Assembly: GCF_000737335.2 (NCBI RefSeq)
Contig: NZ_JMCC02000038.1
Location: forward strand, 1-64,000
Direction of reading: 5' to 3'
Length of the DNA: 64,000 nucleotides
Source: Enhygromyxa salina
Lineage (GTDB): Bacteria; Myxococcota_A; Polyangia; Nannocystales; Nannocystaceae
Every line of letters starts with the position of its first letter. The first letter of the stretch is position 1. The notes beneath the pieces were generated by a model. The model saw only the letters and a program-made list of their open reading frames with translations, had not been told where the DNA came from and did not search any database. Shown here piece after piece: positions 48,510 to 56,517 of this stretch. A program made the position numbers and the translations under genes.

Positions 48510-50015
48510 GTGATCGAATGGTCGCAAGAGCTGCTCCTGGCGATCGAGATCGGCCTGCTCGCCTATGGGGTGTTTGCTGGGATCACGATCGTGCTCGAGC
48601 GTCGGCGGCCGGCGGCGACGCTCGCGTGGATCCTCGTGCTGGTGCTCGTGCCGGTCGTGGGCTTGGTCGCGTACCTGCTCATCGGGCGGCGCAAGGCCAG
48701 GCGTAGCCGACGCAGCCGGCGCCGGCTGCGGCTGCGGCCCACCGAGGCGACCGCCGAGATCGCCAACCTCGAGGCGTCGCCAGAGACCATGACGCCCCAA
48801 GTGACGGGGTTGCTGCATCTGGCGCTCTCGCACTCGGCGGCACCGATCCGCCACGCGAACGGCGTCGAGATCCTGCGACCGCGTCCGGCCTTCGAGGCGA
48901 TCGAGCTCGCGATCGCGGCGGCCCAGCACCGCATTCACCTGCAGTTCTACATCTGGCGCGGCGACTCGACCGGCCAGCGCTTGATCGAGCTGCTCACCGA
49001 GCGCGCCGCGGCGGGCGTCAAGGTCCGGCTGCTCTACGATGACATCGGCAGCATCGGGACGCCGCTGCGCCACTTCGAGCCGCTGCAGGCCGCTGGGGGT
49101 GAAGTCGCTCGCTTCGGTCCGCTGCGCCTGCGCTTCGCCCGACCCAGCGGGCGCCTGGACTTTCGCAACCACCGCAAGCTGCTGTGCATCGACGGCGAGC
49201 TGGGCTTCACCGGCGGGCTCAACGTGGGTGACGAGTATCGGGGTGCGAGTCGCAGCGGGCGGGTGTGGAACGACCTGTTCGTGCGGATGACCGGTGACGC
49301 CGTGCTCGGGCTCGAGGCCGTGTTCGTAGAGGACTGGCTGACCGCGACCGACGAGCTGGTCGAGCTCTACGCGGATCTTCCACACCGCGACGCGACCCGT
49401 TCGATGCTCGAGCGCCCAAGCACGCCAGTGACCTCAACGGGGCCGCTGGTCCAGATCATCCCGAGCGGCCCGGACCAAACCCGTCGGCGCGGTGAGAACA
49501 ACGCCTCGGTGATCGCGGCGACCTTCGTGGCCGCGATCGGCACCGCGCTCGAGCGGGTCTGGATCGTCACGCCCTATTTCATCCCCGACGAGCCGCTGAT
49601 CCTGATCTTGCAGACGGCGGCGATGCGGGGCGTCGACGTCAAGATCCTGGTGCCCAACCCGACCGACAACGACCTGCGCTTGGTCGCCTGGGCCGCGCGA
49701 AGCTACTACGACGAGCTGATCGCGGTGGGCTGTGAGATCCACGAGTATCGGCCCGGCATGATCCACGCGAAGTACATGGTGATCGATGACAGCGTCGCGA
49801 TGATCGGGTCAGCCAACATGGACGTGCGCAGCCTGTACCTGAACTACGAGGTCACGGCGATGTTCTACGACGGCGAGGTGACCAAGGCGCTCGCCCAGGT
49901 GTTCCTCGACGATCTCGCCGACGGCGTTCAGGTCTGCCGGAAGGATCGCACGGATCTGCGACTGCGCTGGCGGCTCGCAGAGGGCTTCGCGCGGATCCTC
50001 TCTCCGCTGCTGTAG
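48510..50015 (+). CDS. cls: Cardiolipin synthase (phospholipase D family)
   Basis: A 501-residue inner-membrane enzyme that joins two phosphatidylglycerols to cardiolipin plus glycerol. Two N-terminal helices (about 8-28 and 38-58) are followed by two PLD domains. HKD motif 1 is His221, Lys223 and Asp228 (HRKLLCIDGELGFTGG), and motif 2 is His419, Lys421 and Asp426 (HAKYMVIDDSVAMIGSANMD). The order and spacing match bacterial Cls. The start is GTG, divergent from the aldehyde dehydrogenase. The gene converges on a small membrane protein gene. Immediately past the stop, TTCAATTCTAG occurs twice in tandem at about 50026-50047. Confidence 0.95.
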   Translation: MIEWSQELLLAIEIGLLAYGVFAGITIVLERRRPAATLAWILVLVLVPVVGLVAYLLIGRRKARRSRRSRRRLRLRPTEATAEIANLEASPETMTPQVTGLLHLALSHSAAPIRHANGVEILRPRPAFEAIELAIAAAQHRIHLQFYIWRGDSTGQRLIELLTERAAAGVKVRLLYDDIGSIGTPLRHFEPLQAAGGEVARFGPLRLRFARPSGRLDFRNHRKLLCIDGELGFTGGLNVGDEYRGASRSGRVWNDLFVRMTGDAVLGLEAVFVEDWLTATDELVELYADLPHRDATRSMLERPSTPVTSTGPLVQIIPSGPDQTRRRGENNASVIAATFVAAIGTALERVWIVTPYFIPDEPLILILQTAAMRGVDVKILVPNPTDNDLRLVAWAARSYYDELIAVGCEIHEYRPGMIHAKYMVIDDSVAMIGSANMDVRSLYLNYEVTAMFYDGEVTKALAQVFLDDLADGVQVCRKDRTDLRLRWRLAEGFARILSPLL

Positions 50016-50043
50016 TTCTAGGGTTCAATTCTAGGCTTCAATT

Positions 50044-50448
50044 CTAGTCTTCCGGTTTGACGAGCGCCGTTGCGACCAGGGAGCTGAGCAGCAGCATCGC
50101 GCCAGCTGGGACCGCGAGCACGGGCGGCCCCGGATCAGTGGGGCCGTGGAGCAGGCCCCCGAGCATGAAGCCCAGACCGACGAGCGCCGCCCCGAGCAGC
50201 GCGGCGCCGCGGATCTTTCGGGCCCAACCCGCAGGGGTATTCAGGCGCTCGAGCGCCCACGCGAGCGCGATGTTGACGATCTCGAGCAGGCCGCCGTGGG
50301 CGTGACCGAGGCGCAAGAATTCGCGGCGCAAGGGATCGTCGATCCAGCCCTCGGCGCGCAGTCCATACATCGCCTCGAGCCACAAGCCGGTGGCCAAGAA
50401 CAGCGCGACCAGGGCGATCGAGGCGCGAAGGTGTCGATCGGCGCTCAA
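50044..50448 (-). CDS. Small four-helix membrane protein, unknown
   Basis: A 134-residue protein with four hydrophobic helices (about 10-29, 50-66, 80-98, 105-128), family not recognised. The open frame begins with TTG at 50448 and no clear ribosome-binding site, so the start is uncertain. A His-Ala-His-Gly-Gly motif (LGHAHGGLLEIVN) in the second helix could bind heme or copper. It lies 33 nt after the cytochrome gene on the same strand and may be read with it, which would fit a redox role; this is speculative. Confidence 0.62.
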   Translation of the reverse strand: MSADRHLRASIALVALFLATGLWLEAMYGLRAEGWIDDPLRREFLRLGHAHGGLLEIVNIALAWALERLNTPAGWARKIRGAALLGAALVGLGFMLGGLLHGPTDPGPPVLAVPAGAMLLLSSLVATALVKPED

Positions 50449-50481
50449 GCGGTTCGGTTGTAGCGCCGAATCTGGCCCTCG

Positions 50482-52596
50482 TCACTCGCCGATCCAGATC
50501 GCCAAGCCCCAGCGATCGCTCGTCAGGCGATCGTGCAGGTCCGGGTGCTCGGCCAGCGGCGCCGGACCAACCAGCGCGCGCACGCGGGTGATGACCTCGA
50601 CGCGGGCGTCGATCGGCCCGAGGTAGTCGAACTGCGCCAACGCCTCGAGCAGGGCTTCTCGCCCGCTTGCGGACGCGTTCGTGGACTGGTCCACCGACGG
50701 CAGCCAGCTGTTTTCAGCTCGGGCGAGGGCTTCTCGCCCGCTTGCGGACGCCTTCCCAGACTGGTTCACCGAGGGCAGCCAAGTGGTATCGGAGCCCGTC
50801 TCAGGGTCCAGCTGCTCGACCAGTGATCGGAGCCCCCGCCACGCGAACCACCGGACCGAGGGGTACTCGTCCTCGAGCCCTTCGGCGATCCACGCCATCC
50901 GAGCTTCGATCGATCCGGTCGCGTCCGGCCGCGCGAGCGCGTGCGCGGCCAAGTTGCGCTGGATCGGATCGCCCCCCAGCAAGTCCAAGACCACGCGAGA
51001 CGCCAGCGCCTCCTCGGGCCGCGCGGCGCTCGGATCGACCGGACTGCCCCGAAGACCCAGCGCCGGCATCGACGCGGCCGCCCACGCGCGGGAGCGATCG
51101 ACGTGACACTGCGTGCACGCGTCCGGCTGATCGGCGCGCCCAAGCAACGCCGCGGGATCGGGGCTCGTGATCCGGTGACTGACCATGCCCTCGAGCAAGC
51201 CGTAGGTGACCCGGGGCATGTGGCAGTCGACGCAGTCGACGCTTCGCTCGTGATCACGCAGCGCCGCGTGCCCACCGTGACCGCCCGCTCGAGCCGCGCC
51301 GCCAAGCGTGTCCGGCGAGTGACACCCAACGCAGGCGCCCTCCCCCGTCCGACCGGCGCGGGGCTGGCCGTCAGGCGTGGCGCCGTGCATGTCGTGACAG
51401 TGTCCGCAGCCCAAGCCGTCGTCGCCGACCGGGTCCCAACACGGTGACAACAGCAAGCCCTGGTACTCGTAGGCCGACAGGCGCGGGGTCCCGTCGGGCC
51501 AAAACCTCGCGGCGAATGGGCGCCCGTGGTCGAGCCCCTCGGCGCCCTCGATCGTCGAGTCGGCGAAGATCGGACGCGAGATGTCGGCGAGCTGATCACC
51601 CGCGACGAAGCCATCTCCGTCGCGCATGACCTTGGCGATGTCGCGGGCGATCCGCTGGCCGTGACATCGACCGCAGATCTCGCTCTCGCGCGCGGGGCCG
51701 AGGGTGGACGGGTTGGCGATCGATCCATCGGTGCCGGGGGTCGCGGACGCGAGCAGGCGCCGCAGCGGGTTGCCCAGGTGGCGCTCGAGGTGAGCGGTCG
51801 CCGGTCCGTGGCAGGCCTCGCACGCGATCCCGAGCTCGCCGACCCGGGTGCGAAAGCCCGGCGTGTCCGCGCCGCGCCCCGGCACCGGTTCGGTGTTGTG
51901 ACAGAAAATGCAGTTGTCGTTCCAGCGGCTGAGGTGGCGCTCGTAGTCGGGCAGCGAGCCGGGCTCGCCCTCAGGCTCGACGAAGGCCCCGTTCATGTGG
52001 ATCCACCGCTGCTCGGCCCGGTGCCACGCGACCGGCAGCCGCCACAGCTCGGGCGTCGCGCCGACTGGCTGCGTGCCCAACCCGGCCGGGTCGCCGCGCC
52101 CGAGCTCCGCGACATATTGCTGGTAGCGATGGCTGCCGACCGTGAGCGTGACCGCGACGTCGAGCACGGGCGGACCGACGACGGACTCCCCCGCGTCGTC
52201 GAGGCGTTGAACCAGCACGCGCGGAGCCCCGTCGTCGCCGCGATCCATGGTCGCGCGGAAGCCCCCGTAGTCGAGCTGCTCGCCGGCGAACGGCGCGAGC
52301 ACGCCAGCTTGCCCGGTCGCGCCCCCCGGCCCGATCAGGGCCCGCTCGGCCGCGGCGAGGTGGCCTCGCGCCGGCTGTTGGGTCATCGTCCGGTGCCAGC
52401 TGTCGTGCCAGCTGCGCCACTGCGCCGGATGGCAGCCGCGACACGAGGACGAGCCCGCGACCGGATCTCCGTGTCGCTCGAGGTCCGCCCACGCCGGCTC
52501 ATCGCTGGCCGTCCACGCGAGCCCCAGCCCCGCCGCGAGCGACCAGACCAACGCCGGACCGAACAATAGCGTTGGGGCCAGCCACGCGCGCGCCAT
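50482..52596 (-). CDS. Octaheme c-type cytochrome
   Basis: A 704-residue exported multiheme protein. An N-terminal helix (about 5-28) serves as signal anchor. Eight CxxCH heme-attachment motifs occur in order: CRGCH, CIFCH, CEACH, CGRCH, CGHCH, CVGCH, CVDCH and CTQCH. The order and spacing resemble cytochrome c554/NrfA-like octaheme families, but no CxxCK and no clear catalytic motif is seen. The C-terminal about 200 residues are HEAT-like helices and contain a 25-residue tandem duplication. I chose ATG 52596; a GTG two codons earlier is possible. It probably moves electrons in the periplasm, partner unknown. It follows the kinase gene by 21 nt on the same strand. Confidence 0.9.
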   Translation of the reverse strand: MARAWLAPTLLFGPALVWSLAAGLGLAWTASDEPAWADLERHGDPVAGSSSCRGCHPAQWRSWHDSWHRTMTQQPARGHLAAAERALIGPGGATGQAGVLAPFAGEQLDYGGFRATMDRGDDGAPRVLVQRLDDAGESVVGPPVLDVAVTLTVGSHRYQQYVAELGRGDPAGLGTQPVGATPELWRLPVAWHRAEQRWIHMNGAFVEPEGEPGSLPDYERHLSRWNDNCIFCHNTEPVPGRGADTPGFRTRVGELGIACEACHGPATAHLERHLGNPLRRLLASATPGTDGSIANPSTLGPARESEICGRCHGQRIARDIAKVMRDGDGFVAGDQLADISRPIFADSTIEGAEGLDHGRPFAARFWPDGTPRLSAYEYQGLLLSPCWDPVGDDGLGCGHCHDMHGATPDGQPRAGRTGEGACVGCHSPDTLGGAARAGGHGGHAALRDHERSVDCVDCHMPRVTYGLLEGMVSHRITSPDPAALLGRADQPDACTQCHVDRSRAWAAASMPALGLRGSPVDPSAARPEEALASRVVLDLLGGDPIQRNLAAHALARPDATGSIEARMAWIAEGLEDEYPSVRWFAWRGLRSLVEQLDPETGSDTTWLPSVNQSGKASASGREALARAENSWLPSVDQSTNASASGREALLEALAQFDYLGPIDARVEVITRVRALVGPAPLAEHPDLHDRLTSDRWGLAIWIGE
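50651..50800 (-). repeat. 75-nt in-frame tandem duplication in the cytochrome gene
   Basis: Two imperfect 75-nt copies begin at 50651 and 50726; both start AGGGCTTCTCGCCCGCTTGC and share GGACG, ACTGGT and CACCGA blocks. They encode two 25-residue units containing WLPSV and ASASGREAL in the tail of the octaheme cytochrome. The reading frame is kept. The sequence differs in codon pattern from the rest of the gene and may have entered as a short mobile repeat. Confidence 0.85.
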
Positions 52597-52617
52597 GGTC
52601 ACGCCACACGCGAGGCC

Positions 52618-53856
52618 TCAGGTCGCGGGCCCTGGGATCGCCTGAATGATGATCTCGCGGTCGTAGAGGCGGATCGAAGCCTTGCTGCCGTCGGTGGGAA
52701 GCGGCGAAGGGATCCCCGGGGTCATGCTGCGGCCCTGGTACACCGTGCCATTTTGGCTGTGCAGATCCGCGATCCACAGCTGCCCCCGATGACTGTAGAC
52801 ACACGCGTGCAGCCGGCTGAGCCGACGCGAGGTGACCTGGAACTGGCACGCCTCGTGGCGGCCGAGCACGACCGGGCCCTTGCGAACGTCGAACGCCTTG
52901 ACCGTGGGATCTTGCGGGCTGCTGAACTGGATGACGGGCATCGGCAGCGGCGAAAACAGCGGCTGCGCCTGGGCCGGGGGCGCCCACAGTTGATCGGCCA
53001 TGGCGGCCTGCGCGAACGCGTCGGACTGCTCGCGCGAGCTCGAGTAGCGATAGCGAGGGTCCTTCGCCATCGCCTTTTCCATGAAGCGATCGATGTTGGG
53101 CGCCGCGACCACCCGCTGCTCACTGCCGTGCAAGGTGCTGCCGTTCTCGTGGGCCTGAGCCGGGATCGGCACGCGGAGCGGGGGCACCGGCGCGTTCATG
53201 TGCTGCTGCAGCAGGTCGGGCAGGTTGCGCCCATCAAACGGCGGCCGACCGCACAGCAGCTCGTAGCAGAGCACCGCCAGCGCGTAGCGATCCGTGGCCG
53301 GACCGACGTGCTTGGTGTCGCGGAACTGCTCCGGGCTCATGTAGTGCGGGGTCCCAAACACCGAGCCGGTCGTGGTCGCGGCCTCTTCGGACAGCCACTT
53401 GGCGATCCCGAGATCGATGATCACCGGCTCCCAGCCGTCGGGGCGATTGCGCAGCAGCACGTTGTCCGGCTTGAGATCGCGGTGCAGCACGCCGTCGCCG
53501 TGGAGCTCGTCGAGGCTGCGACCCACGCCCTCGAGCATGCGGTGGACCGCCCAGCCATCGCCCGGGCGGATCACCGCGGAGGGCACCAGCCCGTCGACGA
53601 ACTCCATCGCCATCCACGTGCGTCCGTAGTCGTCGACGTTCCAGGTCTCGACCCTGATCACGCCGTGCAGATGCATGCTCAGCATCAGGTCGGCCTCACG
53701 CGTGAAGCGGACGGCCGCCTCGCTGTTCTCGTGGACCTCGGCGCGCAGCCACTTCACCACGACCAAGCGGCGGTCGATAACGTCGACGCACAAGTGCACG
53801 TCGCCGACGGCCCCCTCACCGAGGGGCCGGATCCGCTTGTGCGGGCATTCGGCCAT
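52618..53856 (-). CDS. Serine/threonine protein kinase with C-terminal FHA domain
   Basis: A 412-residue Hanks-type kinase. A Gly-rich loop GEGAVGDV near 13-20, ATP-binding Lys35 (VVVKW), catalytic loop HRDLKPDN at 125-132, metal-binding Asp148 (DLG) and activation-segment GTPHYMSPEQ are all present. A Pro/Gln linker follows the kinase near 280. The FHA domain, about 315-400, has GRHEACQF, SRLHA and NGTVYQG, the phosphothreonine-binding loops. There is no membrane helix. It probably binds phosphorylated partners, or itself. I chose ATG 53856. It sits 24 nt from the end of a 47-nt repeat array, whose GTGGGGGTGTAAAATAGG could supply promoter-like sequence. Confidence 0.93.
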   Translation of the reverse strand: MAECPHKRIRPLGEGAVGDVHLCVDVIDRRLVVVKWLRAEVHENSEAAVRFTREADLMLSMHLHGVIRVETWNVDDYGRTWMAMEFVDGLVPSAVIRPGDGWAVHRMLEGVGRSLDELHGDGVLHRDLKPDNVLLRNRPDGWEPVIIDLGIAKWLSEEAATTTGSVFGTPHYMSPEQFRDTKHVGPATDRYALAVLCYELLCGRPPFDGRNLPDLLQQHMNAPVPPLRVPIPAQAHENGSTLHGSEQRVVAAPNIDRFMEKAMAKDPRYRYSSSREQSDAFAQAAMADQLWAPPAQAQPLFSPLPMPVIQFSSPQDPTVKAFDVRKGPVVLGRHEACQFQVTSRRLSRLHACVYSHRGQLWIADLHSQNGTVYQGRSMTPGIPSPLPTDGSKASIRLYDREIIIQAIPGPAT

Positions 53857-53879
53857 CTCCCTCACTCTACCTATTTTAC

Positions 53880-54016
53880 ACCCCCACATACACCTCAGAC
53901 TTCGCCGACCGCAGCGGCTTCTTTAGACCCCCACATACACCTTAGACTTCGCCGACTGCAGCGGCTTCTTTAGACCCCCACATACACCTTAGACTTCGCC
54001 GACTGCAGCCGCTGGC
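53880..54016 (-). repeat. 47-nt tandem array, 3 copies, left arm of repeat island
   Basis: Three units of 47 nt begin at 53880, 53927 and 53974; the last is incomplete. Each reads ACCCCCACATACACC, then TTAGACTTCGCCGACTGCAG, then CGGCTTCTTTAG. The reverse complement, CTAAAGAAGCCGCTGCAGTC...GTGTATGTGGGGGT, matches the 44-nt array at 56121-56472. The array lies directly upstream of the kinase gene and points toward it. The sequence from 53974 to about 54085 also continues as an inverted copy of about 56030-56145. Confidence 0.92.
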
Positions 54017-54088
54017 GCGTCTGGTCGCTTCGCTCCTCGGGGCTGGCTGTGCGCAGGCGCATGTGTGGCCCCCTAGAAGGGGGCTCGG

Positions 54089-54420
54089 GTGGCTCCGGCG
54101 GACTCGTACGGGGTCCTTCGGCGGACTTGTACGGGGCCTTCGGTGGACTCCTACGGGGCCTTCGGTGGACTCGTACGGGGCCTTCGGTGGACTTGTGCGG
54201 GTCCTTCGGTGGACTCGTGCGAGGCCTTCGGTGGACTCGTGCGGGGACTCGTGCGGGTCCTTCGGTGGACTCGTACGGGTCCTTCGGTGGACTCGTACGG
54301 GTCCTTCGGTGGACTTGTACGGGGCCTTCGGTGGACTCCTACAGGGTCCTTCGGTGGACTCGTACGGGTCCTTCGGCGGGCTCGTACGGGTCCTTCGGTG
54401 GACTTGTGCGGGTCCTTCGC
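54089..54420. repeat. 22-nt tandem array, about 15 copies
   Basis: A unit of 22 nt, GGTCCTTCGGTGGACTCGTACG, repeats about 15 times with small changes (GGGG for GGGTC; ACTTGT for ACTCGT). Since 22 is not a multiple of three, every frame is read in rotation, which creates long stop-free frames of Gly/Trp/Ser/Arg that are not genes. The stretch 54421-54520 that follows has diverged units and no gene. Confidence 0.9.
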
Positions 54421-54520
54421 TGATCGCTCATCGGGGCTTCGGCGGACGCGTGAGGGTCTTCGCCGACTGCTGCTCGTGGGCGACGGGGTACTCACTTGGC
54501 CGACGACCGCTGGGGCGCTG

Positions 54521-55411
54521 TCACGCGAGCGCTTGTTTGGGCGCGGCCGGGGCGTCTTGGCGGAAGTCGGCGCCGTCCCAGCGATAGACTTCGCGGTCGA
54601 TCTGCTGGCCCTCGACTCGATACACGCTAAACGCTGCTTCGCGGCCTGGGTGGCGCGAGGTGTTGGTCGCGGAGCTGATCCCGTGGACCGGCACGGGCGC
54701 GTTGGCGCCCGGGATCGTTCCTATGATCTCTCGGTGCTCGTGGCCGTGCAAGATCAACTCTGCGCCCTGCCGGGCGATGACCTGGCCGAAGGCTTGGAGA
54801 TCGACCAAGTCATGGCGGCGCAGGGCCTCGCCGGGCATCACGGGGTGGTGGATCAACACGATCCGGGTCCGGCCCTCGACCGCGAGCTGCTCGAGCACGG
54901 CATCGAGGCGCTCGAGCTGCTCGCTGCCGACGGTCCCCACCGCGTACAGCGGCAAGCTCGCCTGCGCGGTCGAGACCCCGATGAGCGCGACCTCGTCAAA
55001 GCGCTGCACGAACGGATAGTACTGGCCATCCTCGTCGGTGCGCTCGCCCTGCATGAAGTGCCCCAGCATCGCCTCGAAGCGTCGGCTCCGCACCGAGCCG
55101 CGGGTGTAGGCGTCATGATTGCCTGGGATCACGGTCACGGGGAGCCCGATACCCGCGAGCTTGTCCGCGATGTGCTCGAACTCCTGCTCGAGCGCGAGGT
55201 TGCTGAGGTCACCCGTGATCACGACGCGATCAACCCCGAGCTCGCGGGCGTGCTCGACCAGGCGGTCGAACAGCCGGCCGTCGTGATGCTTGCCGCGCTT
55301 GAGCATCAGGTTGACCCCCCCGGTCAGCCGCTTGTTGAGGAACCGGTGGGCCCCGACCCCGCGCAGGCTCAGCAGGTGGATGTCAGAGCAATGAAGAAAG
55401 CACAGCGGCAT
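54521..55411 (-). CDS. Calcineurin-like metallophosphoesterase
   Basis: A 296-residue cytoplasmic phosphoesterase and the only gene of the repeat island. The five metal motifs are complete: Asp10 and His12 (CSDIHL), Asp68 (GDLSN), Asn98-His-Asp100 (GNHD), an HHP segment near 177 and HGHEH near 228. It resembles cyclic-nucleotide phosphodiesterase-type members of the superfamily (CpdA-like), but also nucleotide and lipid phosphatases, so the substrate stays open. It is flanked on both sides by repeats, and both its promoter side (55412-56517) and 3' side (53857-54520) lack other genes. Confidence 0.9.
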   Translation of the reverse strand: MPLCFLHCSDIHLLSLRGVGAHRFLNKRLTGGVNLMLKRGKHHDGRLFDRLVEHARELGVDRVVITGDLSNLALEQEFEHIADKLAGIGLPVTVIPGNHDAYTRGSVRSRRFEAMLGHFMQGERTDEDGQYYPFVQRFDEVALIGVSTAQASLPLYAVGTVGSEQLERLDAVLEQLAVEGRTRIVLIHHPVMPGEALRRHDLVDLQAFGQVIARQGAELILHGHEHREIIGTIPGANAPVPVHGISSATNTSRHPGREAAFSVYRVEGQQIDREVYRWDGADFRQDAPAAPKQALA

Positions 55412-56120
55412 GATCTCGTGAGCTCGGCGGCACCCGCCTGCCCACTATTTAGCACGCGATCCGCCCACCGTGGCAACGTGCGAAACCCCCGGTGAGGCAG
55501 CCACCAACCCCGACGAGCGAAGCGCCAGACGCGTCAGCCGCTGTGGTCGGCGAACCCCGTGCGCGTCCGCCGAAGCCACCCGATCCCCCTTCCAGTCCCC
55601 GTACACGTCCCCCGAAGCCACTCGAGCCCCCTTCCAGGGGGCCAAACATGCGGATGCGAACAGCCAGCCCCGAGGAGCGAAGCGACCAGAAGCCCCCGTA
55701 CGCGTCCCCCAAAGCCACTCGAGCCCCCTTCCAGTCCCCGTACGCGTCCCCCGAAGCCACTCGAGCCCCCTTCCAGGGGGCCAAACATGCGGATGCGAAC
55801 AGCCAGCCCCGAGGAGCGAAGCGACCAGAAGCCCCCGTACGCGTCCCCCAAAGCCACTCGAGCCCCCTTCCAGTCCCCGTACGCGTCCCCCGAAGCCACT
55901 CGAGCCCCCTTCCAGGGGGCCAAACATGCGGATGCGAACAGCCAGCCCCGAGGAGCGAAGCGACCAGAAGCCCCCGTACGCGTCCCCCAAAGCCACTCGA
56001 GCCCCCTTCCAGTCCCCGTACGCGTCCCCCGAAGCCACTCGAGCCCCCTTCCAGGGGGCCAAACATGCGGATGCGAACAGCCAGCCCCGAGGAGCGAAGC
56101 GACCAGACGCGCCAGCGGCT
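55412..56120. repeat. 139-nt tandem array, about 4 copies
   Basis: A unit of 139 nt repeats from about 55482 to 56120; CTCGAGCCCCCTTCCAGGGG opens copies at 55621, 55760, 55899 and 56038. Each unit contains the hairpin CCCCCTTCCAGGGGG, the word GCCAAACATGCGGATGCGAA, GAGGAGCGAAGCGACCAGA and two CGCGTCCCCC(A/G)AAGCCACT blocks. The copies are nearly identical. All six frames stay open over hundreds of nucleotides and give mirrored peptide repeats, so I do not call a gene. Confidence 0.92.
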
Positions 56121-56472
56121 GCAGTCGGCGAGGTCTAAGGTCCATGTGGGGGTCTAGAGAAGCCGCAGTCGGCGAGGTCTAAGGCCTATGTGGGGGTCTA
56201 GAGAAGCCGCAGTCGGCGAGGTCTAAGGCCTATGTGGGGGTCTAGAGAAGCCGCAGTCGGCGAGGTCTAAGGCCTATGTGGGGGTCTAGAGAAGCCGCAG
56301 TCGGCGAGGTCTAAGGCCTATGTGGGGGTCTAGAGAAGCCGCAGTCGGCGAGGTCTAAGGCCTATGTGGGGGTCTAGAGAAGCCGCAGTCGGCGAGGTCT
56401 AAGGCCTATGTGGGGGTCTAGAGAAGCCGCAGTCGGCGAGGTCCAAGGTCCAAGGTCCATGTGGGGGATTTT
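56121..56472 (+). repeat. 44-nt tandem array, 8 copies, right arm of repeat island
   Basis: Eight units of 44 nt start at 56121, 56165, 56209, 56253, 56297, 56341, 56385 and 56429. The unit begins GCAGTCGGCGAGGTCTAAGG, continues CCTATGTGGGGGTCTAGAG and ends AAGCC. The last copy diverges to GTGGGGGATTTTAAGG. There are no unique spacers. The array points toward aspS, 46 nt before its start codon, and is the inverted counterpart of the 47-nt array before the kinase gene. Confidence 0.95.
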
Positions 56473-56517
56473 AAGGATGATGCGAGGGGGGGCAGTTTTG
56501 TCTACATTTGCGGCGAC

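Noticed and set aside
54049..56182. Many stop-free frames of 110-470 residues on both strands in the repeat island
   Set aside because: They are rotations of the 22-nt and 139-nt units read in several frames at once and share no start context or domain. Only the metallophosphoesterase is a real gene there.
56121..56472. 44-nt array as a CRISPR array
   Set aside because: Units adjoin without unique spacers and no cas gene is in the window.
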